A stretch of 64,000 bases of DNA from Pontibacter mangrovi (GCF_006385705.1 NZ_VFRQ01000010.1:62001-126000); one strand, 5' to 3'. Counted from the stretch's first letter, positions 1 to 9,196 are shown. Numbers and translations: made by a program. The notes: generated from the sequence alone by a model not told the origin.

Positions 1-9
1 TTGCGTAAC

Positions 10-75
10 ATGGCTGGTAGCCTCGTTACAAATCACATCCCGAAGGGATCCGGGACGAGGGCACTACTAATGGAT
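10..75. repeat. Intergenic hairpin repeat at left edge
   Basis: A nested hairpin with an outer stem CCTCGT (21-26) paired with ACGAGG (55-60) and an inner stem CCCG (39-42) with CGGG (51-54). It lies in the gene-free first 108 bases. It looks like a palindromic intergenic element, but there is no second copy in the window, so the family assignment is a guess. Confidence 0.35.
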
Positions 76-108
76 ACGCACGGCTGATTTGATGATGGTA
101 TAATTGCT

Positions 109-519
109 TTACTTGCTCACCTTTGCCTGGTTTATACTTTGGATGAGCTCGTTACGCCTCACGCTAATGAAATCATACGTTGTATCGGCATCGGTTATCA
201 GCTTTGCGCCGAACGGGAACAGCAGCATCCAGCCTTCCTTCCGAAAATCTTTTATTTCGCTTAAGCTGATGTGGGTGCTGTCTTTCCCGTTAATGTATAG
301 CCCTCCAAAGTATGGTGAGGGAACAAAAATCAGCTCATCTGACGTAGCGATAACCTTTCCCTTTGCCGGCCATACTTTAGGTGTTCTACGGTAGAGACTC
401 ACATCGCGCTGCTCCATCAGCACTTCTTTGCCTTTAGAAGTATTAAGAGGGCTCTTTGTAGCGCAGCCGGCAGCTATCAAGAGCAGTAGCAAAAGAATTC
501 CTGTTGATTTCACATCCAT
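109..519 (-). CDS. Small lipoprotein of unknown function
   Basis: A 136-residue protein with a lipoprotein signal: basic start, leucine-rich core, and a lipobox-like IAAGC placing the lipidated cysteine at residue 19. The mature part is mixed alpha/beta and contains a segment reading SLSEIKDFRKEGW followed by a short hydrophobic stretch (LLFPFGAK). I do not recognise the family. It probably sits in the cell envelope facing the periplasm or outside. The next gene upstream (652-1494) is on the same strand but is separated by about 130 bases containing a terminator, so this is likely its own transcription unit. Confidence 0.7.
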   Translation of the reverse strand: MDVKSTGILLLLLLIAAGCATKSPLNTSKGKEVLMEQRDVSLYRRTPKVWPAKGKVIATSDELIFVPSPYFGGLYINGKDSTHISLSEIKDFRKEGWMLLFPFGAKLITDADTTYDFISVRRNELIQSINQAKVSK

Positions 520-596
520 GGCTTATCCTTTACTTTTCCATACTTCAAACGATTGCACAAAACGGCATTTATACTTTCTTCTTCAGCAAGAAACTA

Positions 597-631
597 AAAG
601 TCCCGCCTCTGCTATGCCGGGGCGGGACTTT
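597..631 (-). terminator. Rho-independent terminator of the 652-1494 gene
   Basis: An 11-bp perfect stem (597-607 with 621-631, core GTCCCGCC/GGCGGGAC) followed on the minus strand by a T-rich stretch, 21 bases past the stop of the lipoprotein gene. The motif TATACTT abuts the stem. Confidence 0.75.
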
Positions 632-651
632 ATACTTTACCAAGAAACGGC

Positions 652-1494
652 TTATTGCGCTTTCAGCGTAAACGTTCTCTCCACGGTGTTGTATGGCCCC
701 GGAATTACGTTGCCGCTGTTGTCTATCAGCTCCAGTTTAATTTTGTTCTCCCCCATCGGCAAGCCTTCCATGATGTATGGCATCCAGCGATCGAGCATAA
801 ACTCGGTGCCGTTGATGGTGGCGCGTACTTTGTTGCCGCTCGGCGACAGGTCCGTGTTCACCAGGTAGAAGTCCAGCATCACCTTGCCAGTCTCGTTCGG
901 GCCTACATACTCGCCTTTCGGACGGCTGTAGAACATGTGCGGCGCGTTCAGGTCAAAGTCCAGCGACTCGGTGGGGCGGCCCACTGTAATTTTGCGCAAG
1001 TCGTAGGCGCCTTTGTGCTTCAGGCTCTCGTGGTAAGAACGAGAAATGAACGACAGGATCACGTGCTCGCCCTCCGGAATGTCTTTGGTGAACTCCGTTT
1101 CGTAATGAGCCGTGTATGGCTGGTTATCAACAATGTTATGGATGTGCTGCCCTTGCTGCGAGTTGGCCATGTGCTCGGCGTTAGAGTGCGGCGTCATGCG
1201 CGTCAGCTCAAAGTTAGACAGCGAGTAGTCGAACTGAACCGGGCCCGGCTCCACCACGCCTCCGGCCGGCGGCGTGTTCAGGCGCAGCTGCGACTCAGGG
1301 TATTTCTGTGAGTTATCGAAGGCATACACACTCAGGCCATTCTTCGTCATCACAGCCCCTGCAGGGGTTGGCCCACCCACTACAGTCGATTCGGCAGGCG
1401 TTTGGTTTTCTGCTTCCTGTGTCTGGCGTGCTGTATCACAGGCCGTAAAGCCTAGCATAAGGGTTGAAGCCAGCAATAGGTACGTTTTTTTCAT
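652..1494 (-). CDS. Putative lipoprotein with two beta-sandwich-like repeats
   Basis: A 280-residue protein with a lipoprotein signal (lipobox GFTAC, cysteine 19), a low-complexity linker rich in E, T, P and A to about residue 45, then two similar segments. The first (about 75-180) has QGQHIHNIVDNQPY and GEHVILSFISRSYHESLK; the second (about 186-278) has GKVMLDFYLVNTDL and MGENKIKLELID. The pattern resembles bacterial DUF4399-like or Ig-like lipoproteins in Bacteroidota, sometimes labelled phosphopeptide-binding, but that label is not supported by any motif I can see. Probably exposed in the periplasm or on the surface. Monocistronic. Confidence 0.7.
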   Translation of the reverse strand: MKKTYLLLASTLMLGFTACDTARQTQEAENQTPAESTVVGGPTPAGAVMTKNGLSVYAFDNSQKYPESQLRLNTPPAGGVVEPGPVQFDYSLSNFELTRMTPHSNAEHMANSQQGQHIHNIVDNQPYTAHYETEFTKDIPEGEHVILSFISRSYHESLKHKGAYDLRKITVGRPTESLDFDLNAPHMFYSRPKGEYVGPNETGKVMLDFYLVNTDLSPSGNKVRATINGTEFMLDRWMPYIMEGLPMGENKIKLELIDNSGNVIPGPYNTVERTFTLKAQ

Positions 1495-1595
1495 GTATCT
1501 TTCGTTAGGTTAGCAATGAAGCTAATTTAGTAATAATTCTTTGTATATTGCGAAGTACGTGAATATCACGATAAAGTATACGCGAAAAATTATAT

Positions 1596-2579
1596 ATGAG
1601 CGAGATTTTATTTGATGAAATCCCTTCTTTAGACTTAGCGGATTTCACATCTGGAGATGCGGCAAGAAAGGCTCAGTTTGTACAAAAGCTAGGTGAGGCC
1701 TATCAGAACATCGGCTTTATTGCCTTGCGTAATCATGGCCTTAGCGACGAGCTTACCCAAAAGCTTTACGCTGCCACCAAAGATTTTTTTGCCTTGCCCG
1801 ACGAGGTAAAACAAAAGTATGAAAACCCTGAACTTGCCGGCCAGCGTGGCTATGTGGGCAAGGGAAAAGAAAAAGCAAAAGGATTTAACACCGGCGACCT
1901 GAAGGAGTTTTTCCATGTGGGGCAGGAGCTGAGCGACATCCCGGACTCAGACCCGATTAAAGAAGAATACCCGGAGAACATTTTCCCGGAGGAAGTGCCG
2001 GCCTTTAAAGAGGCTACCCTGGAGGCTTACCGAAAGCTGGAGGCAGCCGGCAAGCAGGTGCTGCGCGCCATCGCTATCCACCTGGGGCTGCAGGAAGATT
2101 ACTTCGACGAGAAGGTAAAGTATGGCAACAGCATTCTGCGCCCTATCCACTACTTCCCGATCGAGAACCCGGACAGCGTGCCTGCCGACGCGGTTCGCGC
2201 TGCCGAGCACGGCGACATTAACCTGATCACGCTGCTGATGGGCGCCAGCGCCGACGGCCTACAAGTGCTTCGCCGCGATGGCCAGTGGATTCCGATTACG
2301 GCCCTGCCGGAACAGGTGGTGGTGAATGTAGGCGACATGCTGGCCCGCCTGACAAACAATAAGCTAAAGTCTACCATCCACCGTGTGGTAAACCCGCCGC
2401 GCGAGCTGATGCATACTTCCCGCTTCTCTATCCCGTTCTTTATGCACCCACGCTCCGAAATGGACCTGACCTGTCTGGAGAGCTGCATAGACGAGCAGAA
2501 CCCAAAGGCGTACCCAGATGCCACCGCTGGTGAGTACCTGAACGAGCGCCTGGTAGAGCTAGGCCTGAAAAAGGCTTAA
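1596..2579 (+). CDS. Isopenicillin N synthase-like Fe(II) oxygenase
   Basis: A 327-residue member of the isopenicillin N synthase/2-oxoglutarate-Fe(II) dioxygenase family. The N-terminal DIOX_N region (about 7-120) includes the characteristic GFIALRNHGL. The catalytic jelly roll has HGD (H205, D207) and distal H262 (STIHRV) as iron ligands, plus R276 and S278 (RFS), the pair that normally binds 2-oxoglutarate or the substrate carboxylate. The length matches the family. The substrate cannot be read from sequence; such genes are often vaguely named flavonol or gibberellin oxygenases. A strong terminator follows, so it is monocistronic. Confidence 0.88.
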   Translation: MSEILFDEIPSLDLADFTSGDAARKAQFVQKLGEAYQNIGFIALRNHGLSDELTQKLYAATKDFFALPDEVKQKYENPELAGQRGYVGKGKEKAKGFNTGDLKEFFHVGQELSDIPDSDPIKEEYPENIFPEEVPAFKEATLEAYRKLEAAGKQVLRAIAIHLGLQEDYFDEKVKYGNSILRPIHYFPIENPDSVPADAVRAAEHGDINLITLLMGASADGLQVLRRDGQWIPITALPEQVVVNVGDMLARLTNNKLKSTIHRVVNPPRELMHTSRFSIPFFMHPRSEMDLTCLESCIDEQNPKAYPDATAGEYLNERLVELGLKKA

Positions 2580-2615
2580 ACCGGAACCTGTAATGCTGGA
2601 TAAGTAAACATAGAT

Positions 2616-2649
2616 AGAGAGATGGCTTTTTTGCTGTCTCTCTTTTTTT
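2616..2649 (+). terminator. Terminator after the oxygenase gene
   Basis: An 11-bp stem (2616-2626 with 2633-2643, two G-T wobbles), a six-T loop and then a run of seven T. An in-frame ATG at 2622 that would lengthen the next gene lies inside this stem, which argues for the later start at 2664. Confidence 0.8.
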
Positions 2650-2663
2650 ATTTTTATGCCATC

Positions 2664-3833
2664 ATGAGCTTGCGCTACTACATCTTTCTGAAAGACGTAT
2701 TGCTACTGGCCCTTACCGCTTTTGGCGGGCCACAGGCGCATATTGCCATGATGTTTAAGCTGCTGGTGGAGAAGCGGCGCTACCTTACCGAGCAGGAGCT
2801 GATAGAGCTGAACGCGCTTTGCTCCATCCTTCCCGGCCCTACCTCCACGCAAACGCTTACAGCCATCGGGTTTAAGATCGGGGGGCCTAACCTGGCCTAC
2901 CTCACCCTGCTCGTCTGGATAACGCCGGCCGCCACCATTATGGGCATTGCCGCTGTCACTATCTCCTATTTGCAAGGGCAAGGCATCTCGCTTGGCTTCC
3001 TCCGGATTGTGCAGCCCATGGCGGTGGGCTTTGTAGCCTATGCCGCTTATATGATCAGCTCTAAAGTAGTGCACACAAAAACCGCTGTCTCCCTGATGGT
3101 GGTCTCAGCCATACTTGCTTACTTCTTCCACTCGCCTTGGGTGTTCCCGGCCCTGCTGATAGCCGGGGGCGCCGTTACCGCGCTGCGGTTTAAGCAGCAC
3201 CCCCGCGAGAAGGACAAGCACCTGCACATAGAGTGGGCCAACTTTATACTTTTTGTGGCTGTGCTGATTACGGCGGCCTTGCTGGGTGCTTATACTTCGT
3301 CGTTGCCGGTGCGCCTTTTCGAGAACTTCTACCGTAACGGCAGCCTGGTGTTTGGTGGGGGCCAGGTGCTCATCCCGCTGCTTTACACCGAGTTTGTGGA
3401 CTTTAAAAAGTATTTAACAGGGGAGGAATTTCTTTCCGGCTACGCCATCGCACAGGCGCTGCCGGGGCCAACCTTTTCTTTTACTTCTTTTGTAGGCAAC
3501 CTGGCCATGCGCGATTACGGCATTGCCGGTCAGTTTTTAGGGTCGTTTGTAGCCACCGTAGGCATCTTTTTGCCGGGCACGTTCCTTATCTTCTTTGTCA
3601 TCCGGTTTTGGGATGAGCTGAAAAAATACCGCGTTATCCGCGCCTCGCTCGAGGGCATCAGTGCTGTGAGTTCCGGCATGGTGGTGGCCGCGGCCATACT
3701 TCTCTTTCACCCCATCGAGAGCACCTTGCTAAACTTCAGTATCGTGATAGCCACCTTTAGCCTGCTCATGTTTACCCGCATCCCGGCGCCTGTGCTCATC
3801 CTTTCCGGGCTTCTGCTGGGGTTTGTGGTGTAG
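2664..3833 (+). CDS. ChrA-family chromate-type ion transporter
   Basis: A 389-residue polytopic membrane protein with the two-domain architecture of the CHR family. The N-terminal half carries FGGPQAHIAM and NALCSILPGPTS; the C-terminal half repeats the pattern as VFGGGQVLIPLL and AIAQALPGPTFSF. About ten hydrophobic segments are visible. Family members export chromate with sulfate-like chemistry, but many homologues have no proven substrate, so chromate specificity is inference. I chose ATG 2664 (MSLRYYIF) because the upstream ATG at 2622 lies in the preceding terminator. No chrB regulator or sulfate gene is adjacent. Confidence 0.87.
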   Translation: MSLRYYIFLKDVLLLALTAFGGPQAHIAMMFKLLVEKRRYLTEQELIELNALCSILPGPTSTQTLTAIGFKIGGPNLAYLTLLVWITPAATIMGIAAVTISYLQGQGISLGFLRIVQPMAVGFVAYAAYMISSKVVHTKTAVSLMVVSAILAYFFHSPWVFPALLIAGGAVTALRFKQHPREKDKHLHIEWANFILFVAVLITAALLGAYTSSLPVRLFENFYRNGSLVFGGGQVLIPLLYTEFVDFKKYLTGEEFLSGYAIAQALPGPTFSFTSFVGNLAMRDYGIAGQFLGSFVATVGIFLPGTFLIFFVIRFWDELKKYRVIRASLEGISAVSSGMVVAAAILLFHPIESTLLNFSIVIATFSLLMFTRIPAPVLILSGLLLGFVV

Positions 3834-3875
3834 GATACCAATAAAAAAGGCCACCTTACGGCAGCCTCTTATACT

Positions 3876-4745
3876 CTATCGTTTCTCTTTTAGCATGCGG
3901 AGCAGGTACTCGCCGTAGCCGCTTTTCCTCAGTGGCTCAGCGGCTTGCCTTAATTGCTCATCGTTGATGAAGCCCATGCGCCAGGCCACTTCCTCGATGC
4001 AGCCGATCTTCAGGCCCTGCCGCTCCTCCACCACCTGCACAAACGTGGCCGCCTGCATCAGCGACTGGATCGTGCCCGTATCGAGCCAGGCGGTGCCGCG
4101 GTTGAGCACACCCACCTTCAGCTTGCCCCTGCGCAGGTACTCTTTGTTCACGTCCGTGATCTCGTACTCGCCCCTCTCGCTGGGCTGCAGGCTCTTGGCT
4201 ATACTCACCACGTCGTTGTCGTAGAAGTACAGCCCCGGCACGGCGTAGCTCGACTTGGGCTCTGCGGGCTTCTCCTCGATGGAGACGGCCTTCATCTCCC
4301 GGTCGAACTCCACCACCCCGTAGCGCTCCGGGTCGTGCACGTGGTAGGCGTAGATCACCCCGCCGTCGGGGTCACTGTTGGCCTGCAGGAGCTTGCTCAT
4401 GCCCGAGCCGTAGAAGATGTTGTCGCCCAATACCAGGGCCACCTTGTCCTCTCCGATGAACTCCTCCCCGATCACGAAGGCCTGCGCCAGCCCGTTGGGC
4501 TCTTCCTGCACCTTGTAGCTGAACCTGCAGCCGATGCGGGAGCCGTCGCCTAGCAGGCGCTCGAACATGGGCAGGTCGTGCGGCGTGGAGATGATGAGGA
4601 TCTCCCTAATGCCGGCCAGCATCAGCGTGGACAGCGGGTAGTAGATCATCGGCTTGTCGTAGACCGGCATGAGCTGCTTGCTCACCGCCAGCGTCAGCGG
4701 GTGCAGCCGGGTGCCCGAGCCCCCGGCCAATATGATTCCCTTCAT
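3876..4745 (-). CDS. rmlA: Glucose-1-phosphate thymidylyltransferase
   Basis: Converts dTTP and glucose-1-phosphate to dTDP-glucose in the cytoplasm, the first step of dTDP-6-deoxysugar synthesis. The nucleotidyltransferase signature GGSGTRLHP is at residues 8-16, followed by [20 protein letters not shown] and, later, LGDNIFYG. Its 289 residues match the RmlA family. It is the last gene of a five-gene operon, 17 bases after wbpP. RmlC and RmlD are not in the window, so whether the end product is dTDP-rhamnose is open. Confidence 0.95.
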   Translation of the reverse strand: MKGIILAGGSGTRLHPLTLAVSKQLMPVYDKPMIYYPLSTLMLAGIREILIISTPHDLPMFERLLGDGSRIGCRFSYKVQEEPNGLAQAFVIGEEFIGEDKVALVLGDNIFYGSGMSKLLQANSDPDGGVIYAYHVHDPERYGVVEFDREMKAVSIEEKPAEPKSSYAVPGLYFYDNDVVSIAKSLQPSERGEYEITDVNKEYLRRGKLKVGVLNRGTAWLDTGTIQSLMQAATFVQVVEERQGLKIGCIEEVAWRMGFINDEQLRQAAEPLRKSGYGEYLLRMLKEKR

Positions 4746-4762
4746 CTCCTTTTATACTTTTG

Positions 4763-5788
4763 TTACTCCGCCGTGGCGGCTTTGGTGTCTCTGTAGATAA
4801 ACTCTTGGTTGTTCTTGAACCAGTCGAAGGTGCGCTGCAACCCCTCCTCTATTCGTACCTGCGGATCATACTTGAGGAGGCGCTGCGCCTTGGAGATATC
4901 GGCCAGGCTGTCGCGAATGTCGCCTGCGCGGTCGGGACCATGCACCGGCTCCACGTCAGCCCCGGCGGTCTCTTTCAGGATGTTATACATCTGCAGCAGC
5001 GAGGTGCGGTCGCCCACGGCAATGTTGTAGACCTGGTTCACCGCCTCCGGGTTCTCCACCAGCGCTGCTCTAATATTGGCCTCTACGCAGTTCTCCACAA
5101 AGGTGAAGTCACGCGTCTGCCCCCCGTCGCCGTTGATTTTCGGCGGGCGGTTGTGGATCAGCGCGTCGATGAACAAAGGTATCACGGCCGCATAGGCACC
5201 GTTCGGGTCCTGCTTTGGGCCGAAGATGTTGAAGTAGCGCAGCCCGATGATCTCCATGCCGTAGGTCTTGCCGAACACATCGGCGTACAGCTCATTGGCG
5301 TACTTGGTCACGGCGTAAGGCGAGAGCGGCTTTCCGATGCGGTCCTCCACCTTCGGCAGCTCCTTGCTGTCTCCGTAGGTAGAGGAAGAAGCCGCGTATA
5401 CAAAGCGCTTGATGTTATTCTCTTTGGCCGCGGTGAGCATGTTCACAAAGCCGCCCACGTTCACGTCGTTGCTCGTGATCGGGTCGTTGATGCTTCTAGG
5501 CACCGAGCCCAGCGCCGCCTGGTGCAGCACCACGTCCATACCCTGGCAGGCGTCCATGCAAGTCTGCACGTTGCGGATGTCGCCCTCCACCAGCTCGAAA
5601 GCCGGGTTATCCAGGAACTCCTCAATATTCTTGCGGTAGCCGTTGGAGAAGTTGTCCAGCACGCGCACTTTGCCTGCCTTATACTTCAGAAGGTACTCCA
5701 CCAGGTTAGAGCCGATAAAGCCGGCACCGCCTGTTACTAAAAACGACAGCCCGTCGAGGGGCTGTTCGTGAAATGGGGAATCATACAT
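4763..5788 (-). CDS. wbpP: UDP-GlcNAc(A) C4-epimerase, WbpP/TviC type
   Basis: A 341-residue extended short-chain dehydrogenase. The NAD-binding motif is TGGAGFIGSN (residues 19-28); the active site has AASSSTYG with S135/S136 and SPYAVTK with Y158 and K162. Segments such as RYFNIFGPKQDPNGAYAAVIP are typical of WbpP/TviC epimerases acting on N-acetylated UDP-sugars rather than GalE. Paired with the tviB-like dehydrogenase five genes up, it would interconvert UDP-GlcNAcA and UDP-GalNAcA. The C4-epimerase assignment is family-based; exact substrate is inferred. It lies 19 bases downstream of rmlB. Confidence 0.85.
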   Translation of the reverse strand: MYDSPFHEQPLDGLSFLVTGGAGFIGSNLVEYLLKYKAGKVRVLDNFSNGYRKNIEEFLDNPAFELVEGDIRNVQTCMDACQGMDVVLHQAALGSVPRSINDPITSNDVNVGGFVNMLTAAKENNIKRFVYAASSSTYGDSKELPKVEDRIGKPLSPYAVTKYANELYADVFGKTYGMEIIGLRYFNIFGPKQDPNGAYAAVIPLFIDALIHNRPPKINGDGGQTRDFTFVENCVEANIRAALVENPEAVNQVYNIAVGDRTSLLQMYNILKETAGADVEPVHGPDRAGDIRDSLADISKAQRLLKYDPQVRIEEGLQRTFDWFKNNQEFIYRDTKAATAE

Positions 5789-5807
5789 ATTGTTGCTGAA
5801 TCTATAC

Positions 5808-6857
5808 TTACCGATGCGTGTACTGTTGCTCGTAATAACTTTGGTAGTTGCCCGATGTTACGTTCTCGAGCCACTCCGGGTTCTCCAGGTACCAGTCTAT
5901 AGTCTTGCTCAGGCCCTGCTCAAATGTCACCGACGGCTTCCAGCCCAGTTCGTCCATCAGCTTAGAGGAGTCAATGGCGTAGCGCAGGTCGTGGCCGGCG
6001 CGGTCCTTCACAAAGGTGATGAGCTTTCTGGAATGCCCCTTCTCACGTCCCAGCTTCTCGTCCATCTGGTCGCAGAGCAAGTGGATCAGGTCCAGGTTCT
6101 TCCACTCGTTCACGCCGCCGATGTTGTAGGTGTCGCCCACCCTGCCCTCATGGAAGATCACGTCGATGGCCCGGGCGTGGTCCAGCACGTAGAGCCAGTC
6201 GCGCACATTCTCACCCTTGCCATACACGGGCACCGGACGCTCGTTCTTGATATTGTTGATCGCCAGCGGAATCAGCTTCTCAGGGAAGTGGTTCGGGCCG
6301 TAGTTGTTCGAGCAGTTGGAGATCTTGATCGGCAGCCCGTAAGTATGGTACCAGGCGCGCACGAAATGGTCCGAAGAGGCCTTGGAGGCAGAGTATGGGG
6401 AACGCGGGTCGTAGGCCGTCTCCTCGGTAAACAGGCCGTCCTCGCCCAGCGAGCCGTACACCTCATCGGTGGAGATGTGGTAGAACAGGTGCCTGCCCAG
6501 GTCCTCCGCCCAATGCTTGCGGGCCGCATTCAGCAGGTTCACCGTGCCGATGACGTTCGTCTGCACGAAAGCCAGCGGGTCGGATATGGAGCGGTCCACG
6601 TGCGACTCGGCCGCCAGGTGGATCACGGCATCGAATTTATACTCCGAGAAGATCTCCTCCAGGAAGCCCGCGTCCACGATGTCGCCCTTCAGGAAAGTAT
6701 AGTTCTCCTTGTCCTCGATGTCCGACAGGTTCTGCAGGTTGCCCGCGTAGGTCAGCTTGTCGAGGTTGTAGATCTGGTACTCCGGGTATTTGGTAACGAA
6801 CAGGCGCACCACATGCGAGCCGATGAAGCCCGCTCCGCCCGTAATCAATATTTTCAT
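5808..6857 (-). CDS. rmlB: dTDP-glucose 4,6-dehydratase
   Basis: Converts dTDP-glucose to dTDP-4-keto-6-deoxyglucose. From ATG 6857 the protein is 349 residues, the normal length: TGGAGFIGSH at 6-15, the catalytic T130-D131-E132 (ISTDEVYG), and Y155/K159 (SPYSASK). An upstream in-frame ATG at 6899 would put 14 odd residues before MKILITGG and overlap galE, so I reject it. The start codon is two bases past the galE stop, indicating translational coupling. Two copies of the AAGTAT word span the junction. Confidence 0.95.
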   Translation of the reverse strand: MKILITGGAGFIGSHVVRLFVTKYPEYQIYNLDKLTYAGNLQNLSDIEDKENYTFLKGDIVDAGFLEEIFSEYKFDAVIHLAAESHVDRSISDPLAFVQTNVIGTVNLLNAARKHWAEDLGRHLFYHISTDEVYGSLGEDGLFTEETAYDPRSPYSASKASSDHFVRAWYHTYGLPIKISNCSNNYGPNHFPEKLIPLAINNIKNERPVPVYGKGENVRDWLYVLDHARAIDVIFHEGRVGDTYNIGGVNEWKNLDLIHLLCDQMDEKLGREKGHSRKLITFVKDRAGHDLRYAIDSSKLMDELGWKPSVTFEQGLSKTIDWYLENPEWLENVTSGNYQSYYEQQYTHR

Positions 6858-6859
6858 AC

Positions 6860-7894
6860 TTATACTTTTTCTTTCTGAAGCGATACTTGCCAATCCCAAG
6901 CGCTTTTCATGGCCTCCTCCAGGGTACTGGTGGTTTTAAAACCCAGTTCCTGGGTTGATTTGGTCACGTCGGCATAGATCTTTGGCACATCACCGGCGCG
7001 GCGCGGCCCTACTTTATAGTTCAGCTTCTGCCCGGATGCTTTTTCAAAAGCTTTAATGGCTTCTAACACGGTATTACCTGTACCAGTGCCTACGTTAAAG
7101 AATTCTATACTTTGAGCTTTACCCTGCAGCAGACGCTCTACCGCCACCACATGGGCTTTGGCCAGGTCCACCACATGGATGTAATCGCGGATGCAGGTGC
7201 CGTCAGGCGTGTCATAGTCATCGCCAAACACGGTAAGCTCTTTACGTATGCCAGCGGCCGTTTGAGTAATGAATGGCACCAGGTTGTTCGGCACGCCCAG
7301 CGGCAGCTCTCCGATTTTGGCAGTCGGGTGTGCCCCGATCGGGTTAAAGTAGCGCAGGGCTGTGGCTTTGATGTGGCTGTTGCCGCTGTTAGCTAGGTCC
7401 GTCAGGATCTCCTCGCATACTTTTTTGGTGTTGCCGTACGGCGAGTTCGCCTTCTGCACCGGTGTTTCTTCGGTTACGGGCAGCTGGTCCGGAATGCCAT
7501 ACACGGTGCACGACGAGGAAAATACCAGGTTCGGCACCTTACACTCCTCCATCACCTGCAGCAGCGCCACCAGCGAACCCACGTTGTTATGGTAGTATTT
7601 CAGCGGCTCCGACACCGACTCGCCCACCGCCTTATAGGCCGCAAAATGAATGACGCCTTTAACATTCTGTTCCTGCTCAAACACCTGGCGCAGGGCCTCA
7701 GTATCTGTGCAGTCGATGCGGTGGCACGGGATTTCGCGGCCAAGTATGGCGGCGATACCCTCCAGTGCGCTCTCTTCGGAGTTAGAGAAGTTGTCGATGA
7801 TCACCGGCTCATAGCCCGCCTCCACCAGCTCCACTACGGTGTGGGAGCCGATGTAGCCGGCGCCTCCGGTTACCAGTATCTTTTCCTTTGCCAA
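6860..7894 (-). CDS. galE: UDP-glucose 4-epimerase
   Basis: Interconverts UDP-glucose and UDP-galactose. A 344-residue GalE-type protein: TGGAGYIGSH (9-18), SSSCTVYG (about 126-133), catalytic Y153 and K157 (SPYGNTK), then LRYFNPIGAHPTAKIGE and the substrate-binding region GTCIRDYIHVVDLA, which is diagnostic for GalE. It sits between tviB (12-base gap) and rmlB (2-base gap) in the nucleotide-sugar operon. Confidence 0.95.
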   Translation of the reverse strand: MAKEKILVTGGAGYIGSHTVVELVEAGYEPVIIDNFSNSEESALEGIAAILGREIPCHRIDCTDTEALRQVFEQEQNVKGVIHFAAYKAVGESVSEPLKYYHNNVGSLVALLQVMEECKVPNLVFSSSCTVYGIPDQLPVTEETPVQKANSPYGNTKKVCEEILTDLANSGNSHIKATALRYFNPIGAHPTAKIGELPLGVPNNLVPFITQTAAGIRKELTVFGDDYDTPDGTCIRDYIHVVDLAKAHVVAVERLLQGKAQSIEFFNVGTGTGNTVLEAIKAFEKASGQKLNYKVGPRRAGDVPKIYADVTKSTQELGFKTTSTLEEAMKSAWDWQVSLQKEKV

Positions 7895-7906
7895 TTGTCT
7901 ACAGGT

Positions 7907-9196
7907 TTATAAGCTTGTATATTCTATGTCCTTAATTTTGCTGCGGAAGATGCCTTTCAGGTCCACCAGAATCGGGCTGCCGTTCATGATCGACTTGAAG
8001 TAGCTCTCGTCCAGCTCCATGTAGGCTTTGTGCGGCACGGCCACCACCACGGCGTCGTAGTCTTTGCCGGCTTCCTCTACCAGGCCAAAGCCATACTCGT
8101 GCTGCAGCTCCTCTGAGTTAGCGTAAGGGTCTACCACCTCCACGTTCACGCCAAAGCTCTGCAGCTCCCGGATCACGTCTACTACTTTCGAGTTACGGAT
8201 GTCCTCCACGTTCTCCTTAAACGTAGCGCCCATCACCAGCACCTTTGTCTGCGAGATGTTCTTGCCGCGCATGATCATCATCTTCACCAGCTTGTTGGCG
8301 ATGTGCGCGCCCATGGTGTCGTTGGTGGTGCGGCCGCTCAGGATCACTTTGGCATCGTAGCCCAGCGCCTTTGCTTTGTAGGTCAGGTAGTAGGGGTCCA
8401 CGCCGATGCAGTGGCCGCCTACCAGGCCCGGGGAGAAGCGCAGGAAGTTCCACTTGGTACCGGCAGCTTCCAGCACTTCGTAGGTGTTAATGTTCATCCT
8501 GTCGAAAATGATGGACAGCTCGTTCATCAGGGCGATGTTGAGGTCGCGCTGCGTGTTCTCGATTACTTTTGCCGCCTCAGCCACTTTAATGGAAGAAGCA
8601 CGGTGTACGCCGGCATCAATCACCAGCTCGTATACTTTCGCAATCTCCTCCGCCGACTCCGCATCGCTGCCAGAAACCACCTTTACGATCTTGGCCAGAG
8701 TATGCTCCTTATCGCCTGGGTTGATACGCTCCGGAGAGTAACCTACTTTAAAGTCCACGCCGAACTTTAGGCCCGACTCGCGCTCCAGCACCGGCACGCA
8801 ATCCTCCTCCGTGCAGCCAGGATATACTGTCGATTCAAACACCACAAAATCACCTTTCTTCAGCACCTTACCTACCGTGGTAGAGGCAGAAAGTAGCGGC
8901 TTCAGGTCCGGCTGGGCGTGGTTATCTATTGGCGTTGGCACGGCCACAATAAAGAACTTTGCCTCGCGCAACACGTCCAGACTGTCGGTAAACTCGATGT
9001 CAGCACCCTCAAACTCGCTGCTCTCCAACTCCCCGCTCGGGTCGATGTTATTGCGCATCATCTCCACACGCTTCGAGTTGATATCGAACCCGATCACTTT
9101 TACTTTTTTAGCGAAGGCAAGGGCAATAGGCAGTCCTACGTAGCCTAAGCCAATCACGGCAAGTTTGGCTTCTTTGTTGAGTATTTCCTGGTACAC
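7907..9196 (-). CDS. tviB: UDP-N-acetylhexosamine 6-dehydrogenase
   Basis: A 429-residue UDP-glucose/GDP-mannose dehydrogenase-family enzyme with GLGYVGLP at 16-23, the conserved ESTVYPGCTE, and the catalytic cysteine C263 in GGHCIGVDPYY. The central and C-terminal domains (GAHIANKLVKMM, GATFKENVEDIRNSK) match TviB/WbpA/Cap5L enzymes that oxidise UDP-GlcNAc or UDP-GalNAc to the uronic acid. The wbpP-like epimerase in the same operon supports an N-acetylhexosaminuronic acid product. First gene of the operon. Two -7-like CAAAnnTA sites (complement TAnnTTTG) lie upstream at 9329-9336 and 9340-9347 without a good -33 box. Confidence 0.88.
   Translation of the reverse strand: MYQEILNKEAKLAVIGLGYVGLPIALAFAKKVKVIGFDINSKRVEMMRNNIDPSGELESSEFEGADIEFTDSLDVLREAKFFIVAVPTPIDNHAQPDLKPLLSASTTVGKVLKKGDFVVFESTVYPGCTEEDCVPVLERESGLKFGVDFKVGYSPERINPGDKEHTLAKIVKVVSGSDAESAEEIAKVYELVIDAGVHRASSIKVAEAAKVIENTQRDLNIALMNELSIIFDRMNINTYEVLEAAGTKWNFLRFSPGLVGGHCIGVDPYYLTYKAKALGYDAKVILSGRTTNDTMGAHIANKLVKMMIMRGKNISQTKVLVMGATFKENVEDIRNSKVVDVIRELQSFGVNVEVVDPYANSEELQHEYGFGLVEEAGKDYDAVVVAVPHKAYMELDESYFKSIMNGSPILVDLKGIFRSKIKDIEYTSL

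Noticed and set aside
2622-2663. Longer start for the ChrA-like transporter
   Set aside because: The ATG lies in the stem of the preceding terminator and the extra residues are not family-like.
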